Positions 8,698 through 18,753 are shown, counted from the stretch's first letter. The stretch: 64,000 nucleotides of DNA from Myroides odoratus (GCF_001549985.1 NZ_LROZ01000003.1:223060-287059), one strand, 5' to 3'. The notes: generated by a model from the letters alone, not told the origin. A program made the numbers and translations.

Positions 8698-9177
8698 TTA
8701 TTTTTTAACGCGAATTTCTTGTGCTTCGTATTCATCTTGATCTGCAGTAAAGATTTTAAACTTTACTTCATACTCTTCAGGTACGTAAATTACAATCGGC
8801 ATTCTTCCATTGTAACGCGTTGTTTCGGGTTGCGCAGCTACAAATAAATGTCTTTTTGGCATATCAGGACATCCCATCAATGTTGATACTGCATCCCCTT
8901 TGCTTTTAAATACATAGTAGTCATACCCCCAACCTTGTAAGTCCTTTTTCTCTAAAGTTCCCATTAAACTATAGTTGTTACAACCATCTACTTCCATCAT
9001 TTTTCCTACTCGAAATTCAATCTTTTTATTGCCATCTTGAGCAGAATGAGGGACTTCAATAACCATTTGTTTGTACCCTTTTTCTGGCTTTGGAAAAACA
9101 GATACATCTACTTTTTGCGCCATACTTGCTGTAGTTAAACTTAAAAAAACAATTAAAAATCCCATTACTTTTTTCAT
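8698..9177 (-). CDS. eco: Ecotin family serine protease inhibitor
   Basis: The 159-residue protein has a Sec signal peptide (residues 1-20, ending ASMAQ) and then an ecotin fold: EVDGCNNYSL supplies one cysteine of the conserved disulfide, GWGYDYYVF is the signature strand, and STLMGCPD is the reactive loop carrying the second cysteine and a methionine-type P1 site comparable to E. coli ecotin. RYNGRMPIVIYVPEEYEVKF is the conserved C-terminal part. Periplasmic ecotins inhibit trypsin-like proteases of hosts or predators. The gene is monocistronic with its own terminator. Confidence 0.88.
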   Translation of the reverse strand: MKKVMGFLIVFLSLTTASMAQKVDVSVFPKPEKGYKQMVIEVPHSAQDGNKKIEFRVGKMMEVDGCNNYSLMGTLEKKDLQGWGYDYYVFKSKGDAVSTLMGCPDMPKRHLFVAAQPETTRYNGRMPIVIYVPEEYEVKFKIFTADQDEYEAQEIRVKK

Positions 9178-9268
9178 ACTAAACTTTTTTTATTAAGATT
9201 TAATATGATAAAAGTAATGAATTATACGCCTACATTTGATTTTTTAATAAAAGATTATCGTTTCAAAG

Positions 9269-10564
9269 CTAGTGTTTGTGTAAAGATTCAGGTTTGTTTT
9301 TCGCAAATAGGATAGTAAAACAATGGCGGTTAGACGTATAGGTATACTGGATGGACCATTGATGTAATTTGACAATTTCACTGACGATTGCTAAGCCTAA
9401 TCCCGTTCCATTTTTCTCTTCTGTTGCTCGATTAAAACGCAAGAAAATACGTTCAGGATCTAAAGCCGTGTCTCCTGTATTAGAGAGTTGAACACCAGTA
9501 GCATCTAAGTTGAGGTGAATACTTCCTTTCATAGGACAGTATTTAATCGCATTGGACAATAAATTGCTAAATAGCGATTCAAGCAGGAAGTAGATTCCTC
9601 TTACATTGATTGTTGCATCAAGTGTTTGGGTAATTTGAATTTCTTTTTCAGTCGCTAGTTCTTCGAAAAAACTCCACTGTGTAGCGAGTAATTCTGCAAG
9701 GTTGATTTGTTGAAACTGTTGAAATTGATTGTTTTCAATTTTCGCTAATAACAAAAGGTTTTTGTTTAGTCGATTGAAACGAGAGGAAACATTGTATAGA
9801 GACTGTACTAAGTGCATTTGTTTTTGCGTGAGATCTGTATCTTGTAAAAGTAAGTCCAATTGAGAGCGAAAAACGGCCAAAGGCGTTTGTAACTCATGGG
9901 AGGCATTGTCTATAAATACGCGTTGTTGTTTGAAAACGGCCAAGTTATTTTCAATGAGGTGTTGTAGGTTTTTGTTTAATCGATTGAACTCTAGTGTTTC
10001 AGTTGGTTTAAACACAGGTACATTGCCTTTTTCTAAGTTGTAATGCTCAATTTGATTCAATGTTTGATAAAAAGGAAACCACAGTTTTTTGGCTAATAAT
10101 TTTTGAATTAATACAATGGATAAAAAGAAAATCAATACGATTAATCCATATTCATACAGTAAGGTATGGAGTAAATCACCTGGTTCAACCATGGCAATTC
10201 TCGAAAGTAGGAGATAGGGCTGATTTTCAATGGTAATAGACGTGTATAAGGTTCGATATCCTACTTCATAGCCTTCTGCTGGATTGAAAAAAGAAATCAA
10301 TTGGGGCTCATTGACAAGGATAGAGGTATCATGGGGGATAATCTGTAAATCGTAATTGTATTTATTCCAAATGTTGATGTCTTGCTTCCCGAGTTCAGTC
10401 AGTTGATTTTGAGTAAAATCATGTGTGCGATATTCAATCAATTCATCTAAATCTTCTGCATAGCAAAACTCCATCACCCAATAAAATAAGGGAGCACAAC
10501 CAATCAACAAGAGACTAGTATAAAGTATAAAATAGCGTTGGTAAGTACTTAATAAGCTTTTCAT
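9269..10564 (-). CDS. Sensor histidine kinase of a two-component pair
   Basis: The protein has an N-terminal transmembrane helix, an extracytoplasmic domain, a second helix (YGLIVLIFFLSIVLIQKLL), a HisKA motif DNASHELQTPLAVFR and a GHKL ATPase ending with GTGLGLAIVSEIVKLH. I start at ATG 10564 because its ATG overlaps the TGA of the response regulator (ATGA at 10561-10564), the usual coupling of such operons; the longer frame from 10618 would overlap the regulator by 58 bases. The stimulus is not evident. Confidence 0.88.
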   Translation of the reverse strand: MKSLLSTYQRYFILYTSLLLIGCAPLFYWVMEFCYAEDLDELIEYRTHDFTQNQLTELGKQDINIWNKYNYDLQIIPHDTSILVNEPQLISFFNPAEGYEVGYRTLYTSITIENQPYLLLSRIAMVEPGDLLHTLLYEYGLIVLIFFLSIVLIQKLLAKKLWFPFYQTLNQIEHYNLEKGNVPVFKPTETLEFNRLNKNLQHLIENNLAVFKQQRVFIDNASHELQTPLAVFRSQLDLLLQDTDLTQKQMHLVQSLYNVSSRFNRLNKNLLLLAKIENNQFQQFQQINLAELLATQWSFFEELATEKEIQITQTLDATINVRGIYFLLESLFSNLLSNAIKYCPMKGSIHLNLDATGVQLSNTGDTALDPERIFLRFNRATEEKNGTGLGLAIVSEIVKLHQWSIQYTYTSNRHCFTILFAKNKPESLHKH

Positions 10565-11235
10565 TCTTCGATCCATTGATAACCAATTCCGTATATCGTT
10601 TTTATTGTACAATCGCATTGATGATCCTGTAGTTTTGCTTTTACATTTTTGATATGAGCATAAACAAAGTTCTGATTGTCTAGCATATCAGCCATATCTC
10701 CAGATAGGTGTTCCGCAATCGCATTTTTTGAAACTACTCTTTTTTTATTGCCAATGAGAAATAAAAGTAATGCATATTCCGATTTAGTCAACAAAACAGG
10801 GGTTTTATTTATTGTTACTTGTTTACTTAATAAGTTAATTGTCACATTACCAGAGATTAAATCATTCGTAGCAGTAGCTAATCGACGTCTCAATTGAGCG
10901 TGAATACGGATGCTTAATTCAGGCAAAGCAAAAGGCTTAGCTAAATAATCATCTGCTCCCAGTTCAAGTCCTTGAATTTTATCTTCTAAGGCATTGCGAG
11001 CAGAGATAATGAGAATGGAACTGTCGATGTGTGATTTTTTAATTTCTTCAAGTAGTAGAAGACCATCACCTCCAGGCAATCCCAAATCCAATAAAATACA
11101 ATCGTAGGTATACAATTTCAATTTATCCAAGGCTTCTCGAAATGTAAAAGCTTGTTCGCATACATAATTAGCCTCTAAAAATTGAACTATGTTATGGGAT
11201 AGTTCGCGTTCATCTTCAACAAGTAATAGCTTCAT
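10561..11235 (-). CDS. OmpR/PhoB-type response regulator
   Basis: A receiver domain (MKLLLVEDERELSHNI with the acidic pocket, CILLDLGLPGGDG with the phosphorylated aspartate, ISARNALEDKI, KPFALPEL with the conserved lysine) is joined to a winged-helix DNA-binding domain ending IKTIYGIGYQW. The total of 224 residues is standard. ATG 11235 is chosen because a perfect TACCTTTG box lies 18 bases upstream. The kinase gene overlaps its stop, so the two form one operon. Confidence 0.92.
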   Translation of the reverse strand: MKLLLVEDERELSHNIVQFLEANYVCEQAFTFREALDKLKLYTYDCILLDLGLPGGDGLLLLEEIKKSHIDSSILIISARNALEDKIQGLELGADDYLAKPFALPELSIRIHAQLRRRLATATNDLISGNVTINLLSKQVTINKTPVLLTKSEYALLLFLIGNKKRVVSKNAIAEHLSGDMADMLDNQNFVYAHIKNVKAKLQDHQCDCTIKTIYGIGYQWIEE

Positions 11236-11252
11236 AAGGAATGAATTTGAAA

Positions 11253-11260
11253 CAAAGGTA
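11253..11260 (-). promoter_or_regulatory. -7 box of the regulator/kinase operon
   Basis: On the minus strand TACCTTTG matches TAnnTTTG exactly, 17 bases before ATG 11235. It excludes the longer start at 11268. Confidence 0.6.
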
Positions 11261-11432
11261 GAATGCAAATTTATAGAAATTTTGAATTTCGGATTTTGTG
11301 CTACTTTTTGATTAAAAAAGTGAAATTTTTCTAAAATTCAAATTTTCTACAAAATGAATTCTTCCTTTTGTGAATCAATTCTAACGAATAGAATGAATTA
11401 AATGTACAACTAAATTTAAAATTACTTGTCGT

Positions 11433-13523
11433 ATGATGCATGTAAATCGCTGGAGAAATACATCCGCAACCTCTTGTTTTGACTTACTAGGATACACTGC
11501 TAAGCGTTTAATTGGCCTTGCAGTCGTTATTGGTTTCTTACTTCGAATGGTTTTGGCTTTTCAAGTAAGAGAAGATTTGACGATGCTGTCGCTCTTTAAA
11601 TTGAGTTTTCTAGGTATGATTAATGATGTTAGTTTGACGTTAATTGTCTGCTTGTTCGTGGGGATACAATTAGTGGGTGTTTCCCATTTTAAATATAAAA
11701 AACCTTGGGGGTATCTCATTTTTGGATGCTACGCTTTGTTACTTGGTTACGTGTTATTCTTTACTACTATATTTCACGAGTATGGAAGTGTTGTTCCAAC
11801 AATTGCTCAAGGTTTTTTCTTGTATAAAACGCTGAGTTTTGGTTTGCGTCTTTTTATACCCAAAATTAGAAGTGCTTGGAGCTATGTGGTTTACAATAGT
11901 ATTATCTTTATTTACGCTGTTGTATTTGTTCAATTTATAGCCCTAGGGGAGTATTTGTTTTGGGATGAATTTGGGGTGCGTTATAATTTTATTGCAGTTG
12001 ATTATTTGATTTATACCAATGAAGTTGTTGGGAATATCGCTGAATCATATCCGATAAAAACGATTTTGATTGGCGTTGTGATAGTAGCAGGTTTATTGAC
12101 GTATTGGATAACAAAAGGTGCTCGTGCTGCATTTGAACAACCGATGGAAACGAAACAAAAGATGAGTGCAGTACTAGGGTATTGTTTATTGAGTATGGGA
12201 TGTGTCGGAATTCTGAACTATACCACGAAGTTCCAAGCCACAGATAATGTCTATTACAATGAACTACAAGCCAATGGTGGGTATAAGTTTTATCAAGCGT
12301 TTAGAAGTAGCCGTTTGGACTACAATCATTTTTACAAAAAATTAGATGAAAAGCAAGCGCAAGCGATTGTTAATACGATGTACAATAGCAAAGGCGTTGA
12401 AAATATAAAACACATTGTAGATTCCTTACCTGTACAGAAGAAAAATATTGTTTTAATTACAGTGGAGAGTTTAAGTGCTTCATTTATGGAGCGCTATGGA
12501 AATACCGATCAAATTACGCCCTATTTAGATGAGTTAGCTAAAGAAAGTTTAGTGTTTGATAACTTATTTGCAGTGGGAAATCGCACTGTTAGAGGATTAG
12601 AGGCGGTAACACTATCTCGACCACCTAGTGCGGGTGAGAGCTTAGTAAAACAAGAGGACAATGCGGATTTATTCTCGTTGGGTAACGTGTTGAAAAATCA
12701 AGGGTATCAAGTGCAATATTTATATGGTGGAGATAGCTATTTTGACAATATGAAGACCTTTTTTGGAGGAAATCACTATGAGATTATTGATAAAAGTGAT
12801 TTAAAACCCAATGAAATTACATTTAGTAATATTTGGGGGGTTTGTGATGAGGATATGTTTGATAAGGCCTTGAAAACGTTTGATGCCAATAGTGAAAAAG
12901 GACAGCCTTTTTTCAGCCATATCATGACAGTAAGCAATCATAGACCTTATACGTATCCAGCTGGTAAGATTACGATTGATGGGGATTCACAATCTCGAGA
13001 TGGCGGAGTTAAATATACGGATTACGCCATAGGTAAATTTATCGAACAAGCGAAAACAAAACCTTGGTTTAAAGACACTGTTTTTGTTGTGATTGCGGAT
13101 CACTGTGCGTCTAGTGCGGGAAAAGCAAGTTTGCCCCTAGAACGCTACCATATTCCAGCTATGATCTATGCCCCTGGATTCATTGAACCGAAAGAAGAAA
13201 AGCGATTGGTTTCTCAAATTGATGTGATGCCAACATTACTTGGTTTGCTGCATTTTTCGTATGATTCTCGTTTTTATGGCCAAGATATTTACAAAAAACA
13301 GTACCAAGAGCGAGCATTTATAGCTACCTATCAGAATTTAGGGTATTTGGAAAATAATATTTTAACCGTTTTATCTCCGAATCGAAAAGTAGAACAGTTT
13401 CAAGTTTCTGAAAATGAAGATGGTGGTTATCTTATGGAAAAACAACAACAATTGAATGAACATTTAGTTCAAAGAGCAGTAGCCAATTATCAAATATCGA
13501 GCATCGTGAGGAAGAGTTTATAA
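11433..13523 (+). CDS. LTA synthase family sulfatase (membrane phospho-transferase)
   Basis: Five or so transmembrane helices fill residues about 20-260, followed by an extracytoplasmic alkaline-phosphatase-like sulfatase domain of about 350 residues. Metal and nucleophile sites are visible: VLITVESLSASFMERYG, the threonine in NRTVRGLEAV, and VIADHCASS. This is the architecture of lipoteichoic acid synthases and related phosphoglycerol or phosphoethanolamine transferases. In Gram-negative bacteria the acceptor is usually a lipid or glycan of the outer layers; here it is unknown. Transcribed away from the regulator pair, so possibly a target, which is inference. Confidence 0.85.
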   Translation: MMHVNRWRNTSATSCFDLLGYTAKRLIGLAVVIGFLLRMVLAFQVREDLTMLSLFKLSFLGMINDVSLTLIVCLFVGIQLVGVSHFKYKKPWGYLIFGCYALLLGYVLFFTTIFHEYGSVVPTIAQGFFLYKTLSFGLRLFIPKIRSAWSYVVYNSIIFIYAVVFVQFIALGEYLFWDEFGVRYNFIAVDYLIYTNEVVGNIAESYPIKTILIGVVIVAGLLTYWITKGARAAFEQPMETKQKMSAVLGYCLLSMGCVGILNYTTKFQATDNVYYNELQANGGYKFYQAFRSSRLDYNHFYKKLDEKQAQAIVNTMYNSKGVENIKHIVDSLPVQKKNIVLITVESLSASFMERYGNTDQITPYLDELAKESLVFDNLFAVGNRTVRGLEAVTLSRPPSAGESLVKQEDNADLFSLGNVLKNQGYQVQYLYGGDSYFDNMKTFFGGNHYEIIDKSDLKPNEITFSNIWGVCDEDMFDKALKTFDANSEKGQPFFSHIMTVSNHRPYTYPAGKITIDGDSQSRDGGVKYTDYAIGKFIEQAKTKPWFKDTVFVVIADHCASSAGKASLPLERYHIPAMIYAPGFIEPKEEKRLVSQIDVMPTLLGLLHFSYDSRFYGQDIYKKQYQERAFIATYQNLGYLENNILTVLSPNRKVEQFQVSENEDGGYLMEKQQQLNEHLVQRAVANYQISSIVRKSL

Positions 13524-13587
13524 TGTTGTAAGAGTTGTTCAGTCATAAGGTTGGTGGTGCGTTTGATAGGTTGTAGTTTGGGGTAAG

Positions 13588-13636
13588 TGAGGTTGTCTGT
13601 AATGTTTTTGGTTCATTGCAGATAGCCTCATTTTTT
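13588..13636 (+). terminator. Imperfect terminator hairpin after the sulfatase gene
   Basis: TGAGGTTGTCTGTAATG (13588-13604) faces CATTGCAGATAGCCTCA (13614-13630) with a few mismatches, followed by six T at 13631-13636. Confidence 0.65.
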
Positions 13637-13647
13637 AGTACAAAAAG

Positions 13648-15750
13648 CTAGCTGATGTAATTCCAGATGCTAGTGCTTTGATTCAATCGGTTTAATTTCT
13701 CTTTGATCTTCGCGTGATTGGGTTGTTCCAAGGTTGGATCTTCTTTGAGTAGTTGGATCGCCTGGTGTCTTGCGTAGTGCAAAATTTCTTGATCTTGTAC
13801 AATATCTGCAATTTTGAGGGGTAGGGTACCACTTTGTTGTGTACCCATAATATTCCCTGGACCGCGAAGTTTTAAGTCTACCTCTGAAATCTCAAAACCA
13901 TCGTTGGTACGACACATGGTTTCCATGCGTATTTTACTGTCGTTACTCAATTTATCTCCTGTCATAAGAATACAAAAACTCTGTTCGGCTCCTCGACCAA
14001 CTCGACCTCTCAACTGGTGTAATTGAGATAAACCGAAACGCTCGGCACTTTCAATAATCATGACTGAGGCATTGGGTACATTCACCCCAACTTCGATAAC
14101 TGTGGTGGCAACCATGATATTGGTTTCGCCTCGAGCAAAACGATCCATTTCTTTGTCTTTTTCTGCAGGAGTCATTTGCCCGTGAACAATGCTTACGCTG
14201 TATTGAGGAAGAGGAAAATCTCTCGAAATTCCCTCATATCCTTCCATTAAGTTTTTGTAATCTAAGGTTTCACTTTCCTCAATAAGAGGATAGACAATAT
14301 ACACTTGTCTACCTTTTGCTATTTCTTGTTTGATAAAATGCCAAACAGCCAAGCGTTTTCCTTCAAAATAATGCATGGTTTGAATGGGTTTACGACCTGG
14401 TGGCAATTCGTCAATTACAGATATATCCAAATCTCCGTATAAGCTCATAGCTAAAGTTCGCGGAATAGGCGTAGCTGTCATGACTAAAATATGCGGGGGA
14501 ATTGTATTTTTCTTCCAAAGTTTGGAACGTTGCTCCACTCCAAAACGATGCTGCTCATCAATAATAGCTAGCCCTAAGTTTTTAAAGATTACTTTGTCTT
14601 CAAATAGCGCATGTGTACCAATAAGTATCTGTAGACTACCTTCTTCTAAATCGTGATGAATTACTCGTCGTTCGGCTGTTTTAGTTGATCCAGTGAGTAA
14701 TTTTACCTGAATCCCCAAGGGAGCGGCTAATTCAGAAATACCAATAAAATGCTGTGTTGCTAAGATTTCCGTTGGAGCAACAATACAAGCTTGAAAGCCA
14801 TTGTCTAAAGCAAACAATGTACTGATAAATGCTACAATAGTTTTTCCTGATCCCACATCTCCCTGTAATAAGCGATTCATTTGAGCTGGTGCCCCTACGT
14901 CATTGCGAATTTCTTTAATTACCCTTTTTTGGGCATTGGTTAATGGAAAAGGAAGGTGATGGTTGTAAAACGTATTGAAATATTCACCTACTTGTGTAAA
15001 AGGAAAACCTTGAATTTTTCCTTTACGCGCAATATTTTTAATCAACAATTGCATTTGAATGTAGAATAATTCTTCAAATTTCAAACGAAATTGCGCTTTG
15101 TTTAATTCATCTGGATTTTTAGGGAAGTGAATATTCACCATAGCCTGATTCATTGGCATTAATCCCAATCGAGTGCGAAAATCTTCGGGTAAAGAATCGC
15201 GAAAGAGCGGGTGAGTTTCTTGAACCAATTGGTGCATTAATTTATTCATCGCCTTATTGGATATTCTAGCGCCAAGTTTCTCCGTAGAAGGATACACCGC
15301 TTGCATACTTGAGGCGATATTGTTTTTGTGTTCTTCTACTGTTTCCATTTCTGGATGGGGCATGGAATACACATAGTTAAAATGGTTGAGTTTACCGAAA
15401 ATAACATAGGGAGTATTGAGCTTTAAATTTTCTTGTATCCATTTAAATCCTTGAAACCACACAAGTTCCAATTGACCAGTGCCATCCGTAAACGTAGCTA
15501 CTAATCGCTTGCCTCGTTTTTGTTCAACCGTTTTGAGGTGAATAATTTTACCTACTAATTGTACTTCTGCTAACGTGGTTGAAAGTTCATTCACCTTGTA
15601 ATAACGCGTGCGATCAATATAACGATTGGGATAGAGATGCAGCAAATCACTGTATTTAAAAATACCCAACTCTTTTTTGAGTAAATCACCGCGTTGAGGT
15701 CCAACGCCTTTCAAGTATTCAATAGGGGTGTCAAGTAAATTATTATACAT
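13648..15750 (-). CDS. recG: ATP-dependent DNA helicase RecG
   Basis: The 700-residue protein remodels stalled replication forks and branched recombination intermediates. The N-terminal wedge/OB domain (residues about 1-200) includes VQLVGKIIHLKTVEQKRGKR and LVWFQGFKWIQENL. The superfamily 2 helicase core has Walker A LLQGDVGSGKT, IVAPTEILATQH, motif II IIDEQHRFGVEQR, motif III MTATPIPRTLAM, TTVIEVGVNVPNA and the motif VI segment QLRGRVGRG. The C-terminal TRG region (RGPGNIMGTQQSG) is present. Length and order match full-length RecG. It is divergent from the lipoprotein gene to the right. Confidence 0.97.
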   Translation of the reverse strand: MYNNLLDTPIEYLKGVGPQRGDLLKKELGIFKYSDLLHLYPNRYIDRTRYYKVNELSTTLAEVQLVGKIIHLKTVEQKRGKRLVATFTDGTGQLELVWFQGFKWIQENLKLNTPYVIFGKLNHFNYVYSMPHPEMETVEEHKNNIASSMQAVYPSTEKLGARISNKAMNKLMHQLVQETHPLFRDSLPEDFRTRLGLMPMNQAMVNIHFPKNPDELNKAQFRLKFEELFYIQMQLLIKNIARKGKIQGFPFTQVGEYFNTFYNHHLPFPLTNAQKRVIKEIRNDVGAPAQMNRLLQGDVGSGKTIVAFISTLFALDNGFQACIVAPTEILATQHFIGISELAAPLGIQVKLLTGSTKTAERRVIHHDLEEGSLQILIGTHALFEDKVIFKNLGLAIIDEQHRFGVEQRSKLWKKNTIPPHILVMTATPIPRTLAMSLYGDLDISVIDELPPGRKPIQTMHYFEGKRLAVWHFIKQEIAKGRQVYIVYPLIEESETLDYKNLMEGYEGISRDFPLPQYSVSIVHGQMTPAEKDKEMDRFARGETNIMVATTVIEVGVNVPNASVMIIESAERFGLSQLHQLRGRVGRGAEQSFCILMTGDKLSNDSKIRMETMCRTNDGFEISEVDLKLRGPGNIMGTQQSGTLPLKIADIVQDQEILHYARHQAIQLLKEDPTLEQPNHAKIKEKLNRLNQSTSIWNYIS

Positions 15751-15866
15751 TTTAAATGGAAATCAAATTAAAACCCCTAAGATACGGGTTTTTCAGCGAA
15801 AAGATAAAGCCGTTTTGGGGAGAATCTGTAGCAATTTACACGGTCTTTTTTTATTTGGTTTGTATT

Positions 15867-15874
15867 TATATTTG
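15867..15874 (+). promoter_or_regulatory. -7 box of the lipoprotein gene
   Basis: TATATTTG is a full TAnnTTTG match 27 bases before ATG 15902, which supports that start over the upstream open frame from 15728. Confidence 0.6.
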
Positions 15875-15901
15875 GTTAAATTTAACAAAAAAACAAAACC
15901 A

Positions 15902-16870
15902 ATGAAGTGCACCTTACTACTTTTAGCCTTGCTGTTGCTAACCTCTTGTGCAACAGTGCTGAATGAAGATTCTCGTCTGATTTACTTTTATTCCAGTAAA
16001 AATCTAGAAAAAATAAAGGTGAAGGACTCTATTTACGAGTTGCCTGTTCAACTTAATTTAGCACGTTCAAAAGAAGATTTGAAGGTCGTTATGGTTACCG
16101 ATTCAACGGATTTAAATTATACCATCAAAGCCCATTTAGACAATAAATTTCTCGCTTTAAATTTAACTGGACTTGTATTCGCTCCAGTCAATTATGCTGT
16201 AGACTTAACGAATCACAGGCGATTTGAATACCCGCGTACTGTTTATTTGGATCCGATGATGGCAGATGGAATGCCTATAATTCAAGAGGAGCAAATGTTA
16301 AAACACAGAAATAAATATATTAACTATAAACCAAACACGAAAAAAGGCGATATCTATTTTTATGGAACATTTACACCGTTTAATTATATGTCTTTTGATA
16401 TTCCCGGCGTGCTTCGAGAACAAAAACAAGAAGCTCTTGGAAATGGAGGAGGAGAAGTAGGGTTTCTTTATTATTATGGGGCTAATAGTTATCTTTCAAT
16501 TGGGGCTGGAGGATATACTTCATTTATGCTTTTACCTATTTTAGAAGATTTTTTGTTATATGCTTATACCATTAAAGTAGCTAATTTTCATCAAATTAAC
16601 CGTTTAAATTTAGGTTATGGTGTTTTTTGGGGGCGCAACCAAAATAGAGAAGATATTAGCGAAAATGGATATAATCGAGAGGATATTAAGGTGAGTAGCC
16701 ACAATACGGTAGGATTACTAGCGGCAGTTAATTTTGAAGTGGCGAAAAATTTTCATGTTGGATTGAGTTATAAACCCTCTTTATATCGTGTAAGTGCACC
16801 TAAAGGTCACGTAAACAATCATTTACTTAGTTTAGAGCTGATTTATAAGTTGAAATTGCGTGGCAAGTAG
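15902..16870 (+). CDS. Predicted lipoprotein, possible outer-membrane barrel
   Basis: From ATG 15902 the 322-residue protein opens with a lipoprotein signal (LLLLALLLLTSC, cysteine at about residue 16). The N-terminal half looks like a short globular domain; the rest has alternating polar and aromatic strands (GGGEVGFLYYYGANSYLSIGAGGYTSF and a terminal HVGLSYKPSLYRVS region) that could form outer-membrane beta-strands. I do not recognise a named family. It may be a surface-attached protein of unknown role. No operon partner is apparent. Confidence 0.6.
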   Translation: MKCTLLLLALLLLTSCATVLNEDSRLIYFYSSKNLEKIKVKDSIYELPVQLNLARSKEDLKVVMVTDSTDLNYTIKAHLDNKFLALNLTGLVFAPVNYAVDLTNHRRFEYPRTVYLDPMMADGMPIIQEEQMLKHRNKYINYKPNTKKGDIYFYGTFTPFNYMSFDIPGVLREQKQEALGNGGGEVGFLYYYGANSYLSIGAGGYTSFMLLPILEDFLLYAYTIKVANFHQINRLNLGYGVFWGRNQNREDISENGYNREDIKVSSHNTVGLLAAVNFEVAKNFHVGLSYKPSLYRVSAPKGHVNNHLLSLELIYKLKLRGK

Positions 16871-17033
16871 AGGGGATTCTCGCGACTTCACAAGAAGTTA
16901 ACAGGATTAATTGGCATAGTTGGGTTATTTGGCGTATTTTAGAAGGATACTTAAGGTAGATTAAGTGTTGAGGTGAAAAAAGGAATGTATTTTTACTTCA
17001 AAGAAAAATAAACGTATAAAAACCACGCAAATT

Positions 17034-17951
17034 ATGTCAAATGTAGATTTAGTTATTGAAGAAAGAGCGGCAAGTATTGGTAATTTTCTAGTTGGAAGAC
17101 TATTGCCTTTCCGTCAAAAGAGAACCGTAGGTCCCTTTGCCTTTATTGACCACATGGGTCCAGCAGCAGTAAAAGAACATGATAATTTAGATGTTGACCC
17201 TCATCCGCATATTGGCTTATCCACGTTAACCTATTTATTTGAAGGTTCTATCATGCATAGAGATAGCCTTGGTAGCCATGTTGAAATTACACCTGGTGCA
17301 GTCAATTGGATGACAGCAGGACGTGGGGTTGTTCACTCAGAACGCATGCCAGTTAATGTACGCCAAGACAGACCAGATATGGTTATGCATGGCTTGCAAA
17401 TTTGGATTGCTCTACCCAAAGAATTAGAGGAAATCGAACCTTCATTTGTTCATATCGAAGCAAAGGACTTGCCTAGTTGGCAAGAAAATGGAGTAGACTA
17501 TAAGTTGATCGCCGGAAAAGCTTTAGGTTATGAATCTCCTGTTCCTGTACACAGCCCTTTATATTATATTGAAATTAAATCCAAAGATGCAGCAAAAATC
17601 AATATTGGTGCAGGTTTATTTGGAGAAGCAGCCCTGTATATTCTCGAAGGAGAAGTAACAAGCGGGGAACATACCTATGGAAATAAGAACATCTTAATTG
17701 CCAATGATAGTACATTGTGTGAATTTGAGATGGCTCCTAATACTACCGTTTATATTTTTGGAGGAGATCCCTTACCTGAAGAACGCTACATTCTTTGGAA
17801 CTTTGTTTCGCATGATGTAGAACGTCTAGAAAAAGCAAAACAAGATTGGATTGACCAAAATTATGAGGCTTTCCCTCTTATTGAAGGAGATGATAAGAGT
17901 TATGTTCCTTTCCCAGAAGGAATGAAGAATTTTAGAAATAAAACGAGTTAA
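17034..17951 (+). CDS. Pirin family protein
   Basis: The 305-residue bicupin has the pirin N-terminal signature: RTVGPFAFIDHMGPA followed by DPHPHIGLSTLTYLFEGSIMHRDSLGSH with the histidines that bind the metal, then WMTAGRGVVHSE. The C-terminal pirin cupin covers residues about 170-280. Bacterial pirins are iron- or zinc-binding proteins, some with quercetinase activity or regulatory roles in metabolism; function cannot be narrowed here. It opens a three-gene operon with OsmC and GNAT genes, spaced 15 and 6 bases. Confidence 0.92.
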   Translation: MSNVDLVIEERAASIGNFLVGRLLPFRQKRTVGPFAFIDHMGPAAVKEHDNLDVDPHPHIGLSTLTYLFEGSIMHRDSLGSHVEITPGAVNWMTAGRGVVHSERMPVNVRQDRPDMVMHGLQIWIALPKELEEIEPSFVHIEAKDLPSWQENGVDYKLIAGKALGYESPVPVHSPLYYIEIKSKDAAKINIGAGLFGEAALYILEGEVTSGEHTYGNKNILIANDSTLCEFEMAPNTTVYIFGGDPLPEERYILWNFVSHDVERLEKAKQDWIDQNYEAFPLIEGDDKSYVPFPEGMKNFRNKTS

Positions 17952-17966
17952 ATCAGCAAGAAAAAA

Positions 17967-18368
17967 ATGGAAGTAAAAGTAATAGCTACATTATGCAGTA
18001 CCTTATATCAAACAGAAGTAAAAGCAGGAAAAAACAGTATCATCAGTGATGAACCAGTCGATTTAGGTGGTGGAGATACCGGATTGAATCCATTTGAATT
18101 GTTGGCTTCTTCTTTAGCTACGTGTACAGCTGCAACGTTGCGTATGTACATCAACATGAAGAAATGGGAGGTAGGGGAGATTATCGTACAAGTGGAAATG
18201 GAAGATGATAAGCCCAATCAAGTAGCTAATTTTAAGCGCGAAATATCGTTTACTGGTGCTTCTTTGGATGAGGCACAAGAGAAAAGATTATTAGCGATTG
18301 CAGAAAGATGCCCGGTACATCGAATCATAACCGGTAATGTAATAATTGAAACAACCCTAAATAAGTAA
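17967..18368 (+). CDS. OsmC family peroxiredoxin-like protein
   Basis: The 133-residue protein has the OsmC fold, with the two catalytic cysteines in LATCTAATLRMYI (residue about 53) and AERCPVHRII (residue about 113). Such proteins reduce organic hydroperoxides using thiols, although several subfamilies have no proven activity. Position between pirin and a small acetyltransferase gene suggests a stress-response operon, which is inference from context. Confidence 0.9.
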   Translation: MEVKVIATLCSTLYQTEVKAGKNSIISDEPVDLGGGDTGLNPFELLASSLATCTAATLRMYINMKKWEVGEIIVQVEMEDDKPNQVANFKREISFTGASLDEAQEKRLLAIAERCPVHRIITGNVIIETTLNK

Positions 18369-18374
18369 GAAATA

Positions 18375-18659
18375 ATGGAAATAAAACACGAACAAAATGA
18401 TAGTAAAGGTGCTTTTACCGCTTGGATTGACGGTAAAAAAGCAGGAGAGATGACGTATAGCGTTGCAGGAACCTCAATGATTATCGTTGATGCAACGCAT
18501 GTAGATGAAGCATTTAAAGGTCAGGGAGTTGGACAAAAATTGCTCCAAGAGGGTGTTGTACCATTCGCAAGAGCAAAGGGAGTGAAAGTAATGCCTTTAT
18601 GCCCATTTGCTAAAGCCATGTTTGATCGACATGCAGAATTAGCAGATTTACGTGCATAA
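18375..18659 (+). CDS. Small GNAT acetyltransferase (YjdJ/NATD1-like)
   Basis: The 94-residue protein is a minimal GNAT domain: VDEAFKGQGVGQKLLQEGV supplies the Q/R-x-x-G-x-G acetyl-CoA pyrophosphate loop, and the C-terminal VMPLCPFAKAMFDRHAE is the conserved CPF-containing end of this short YjdJ-like group. The substrate is unknown. It ends the pirin operon, six bases after the OsmC stop. Confidence 0.88.
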   Translation: MEIKHEQNDSKGAFTAWIDGKKAGEMTYSVAGTSMIIVDATHVDEAFKGQGVGQKLLQEGVVPFARAKGVKVMPLCPFAKAMFDRHAELADLRA

Positions 18660-18745
18660 ACAGAAGAATAAGTAGTAATAATTGAAAGAAAAGACTTAGT
18701 GGACAAAAAAGGAGGCCAGGCATTCCTTTGTCTGCTAAGTTTTTT

Positions 18746-18753
18746 TACCTTTG
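18746..18753 (+). promoter_or_regulatory. -7 box upstream of the 18786 gene
   Basis: TACCTTTG, a full consensus match, ends 32 bases before ATG 18786. Confidence 0.6.
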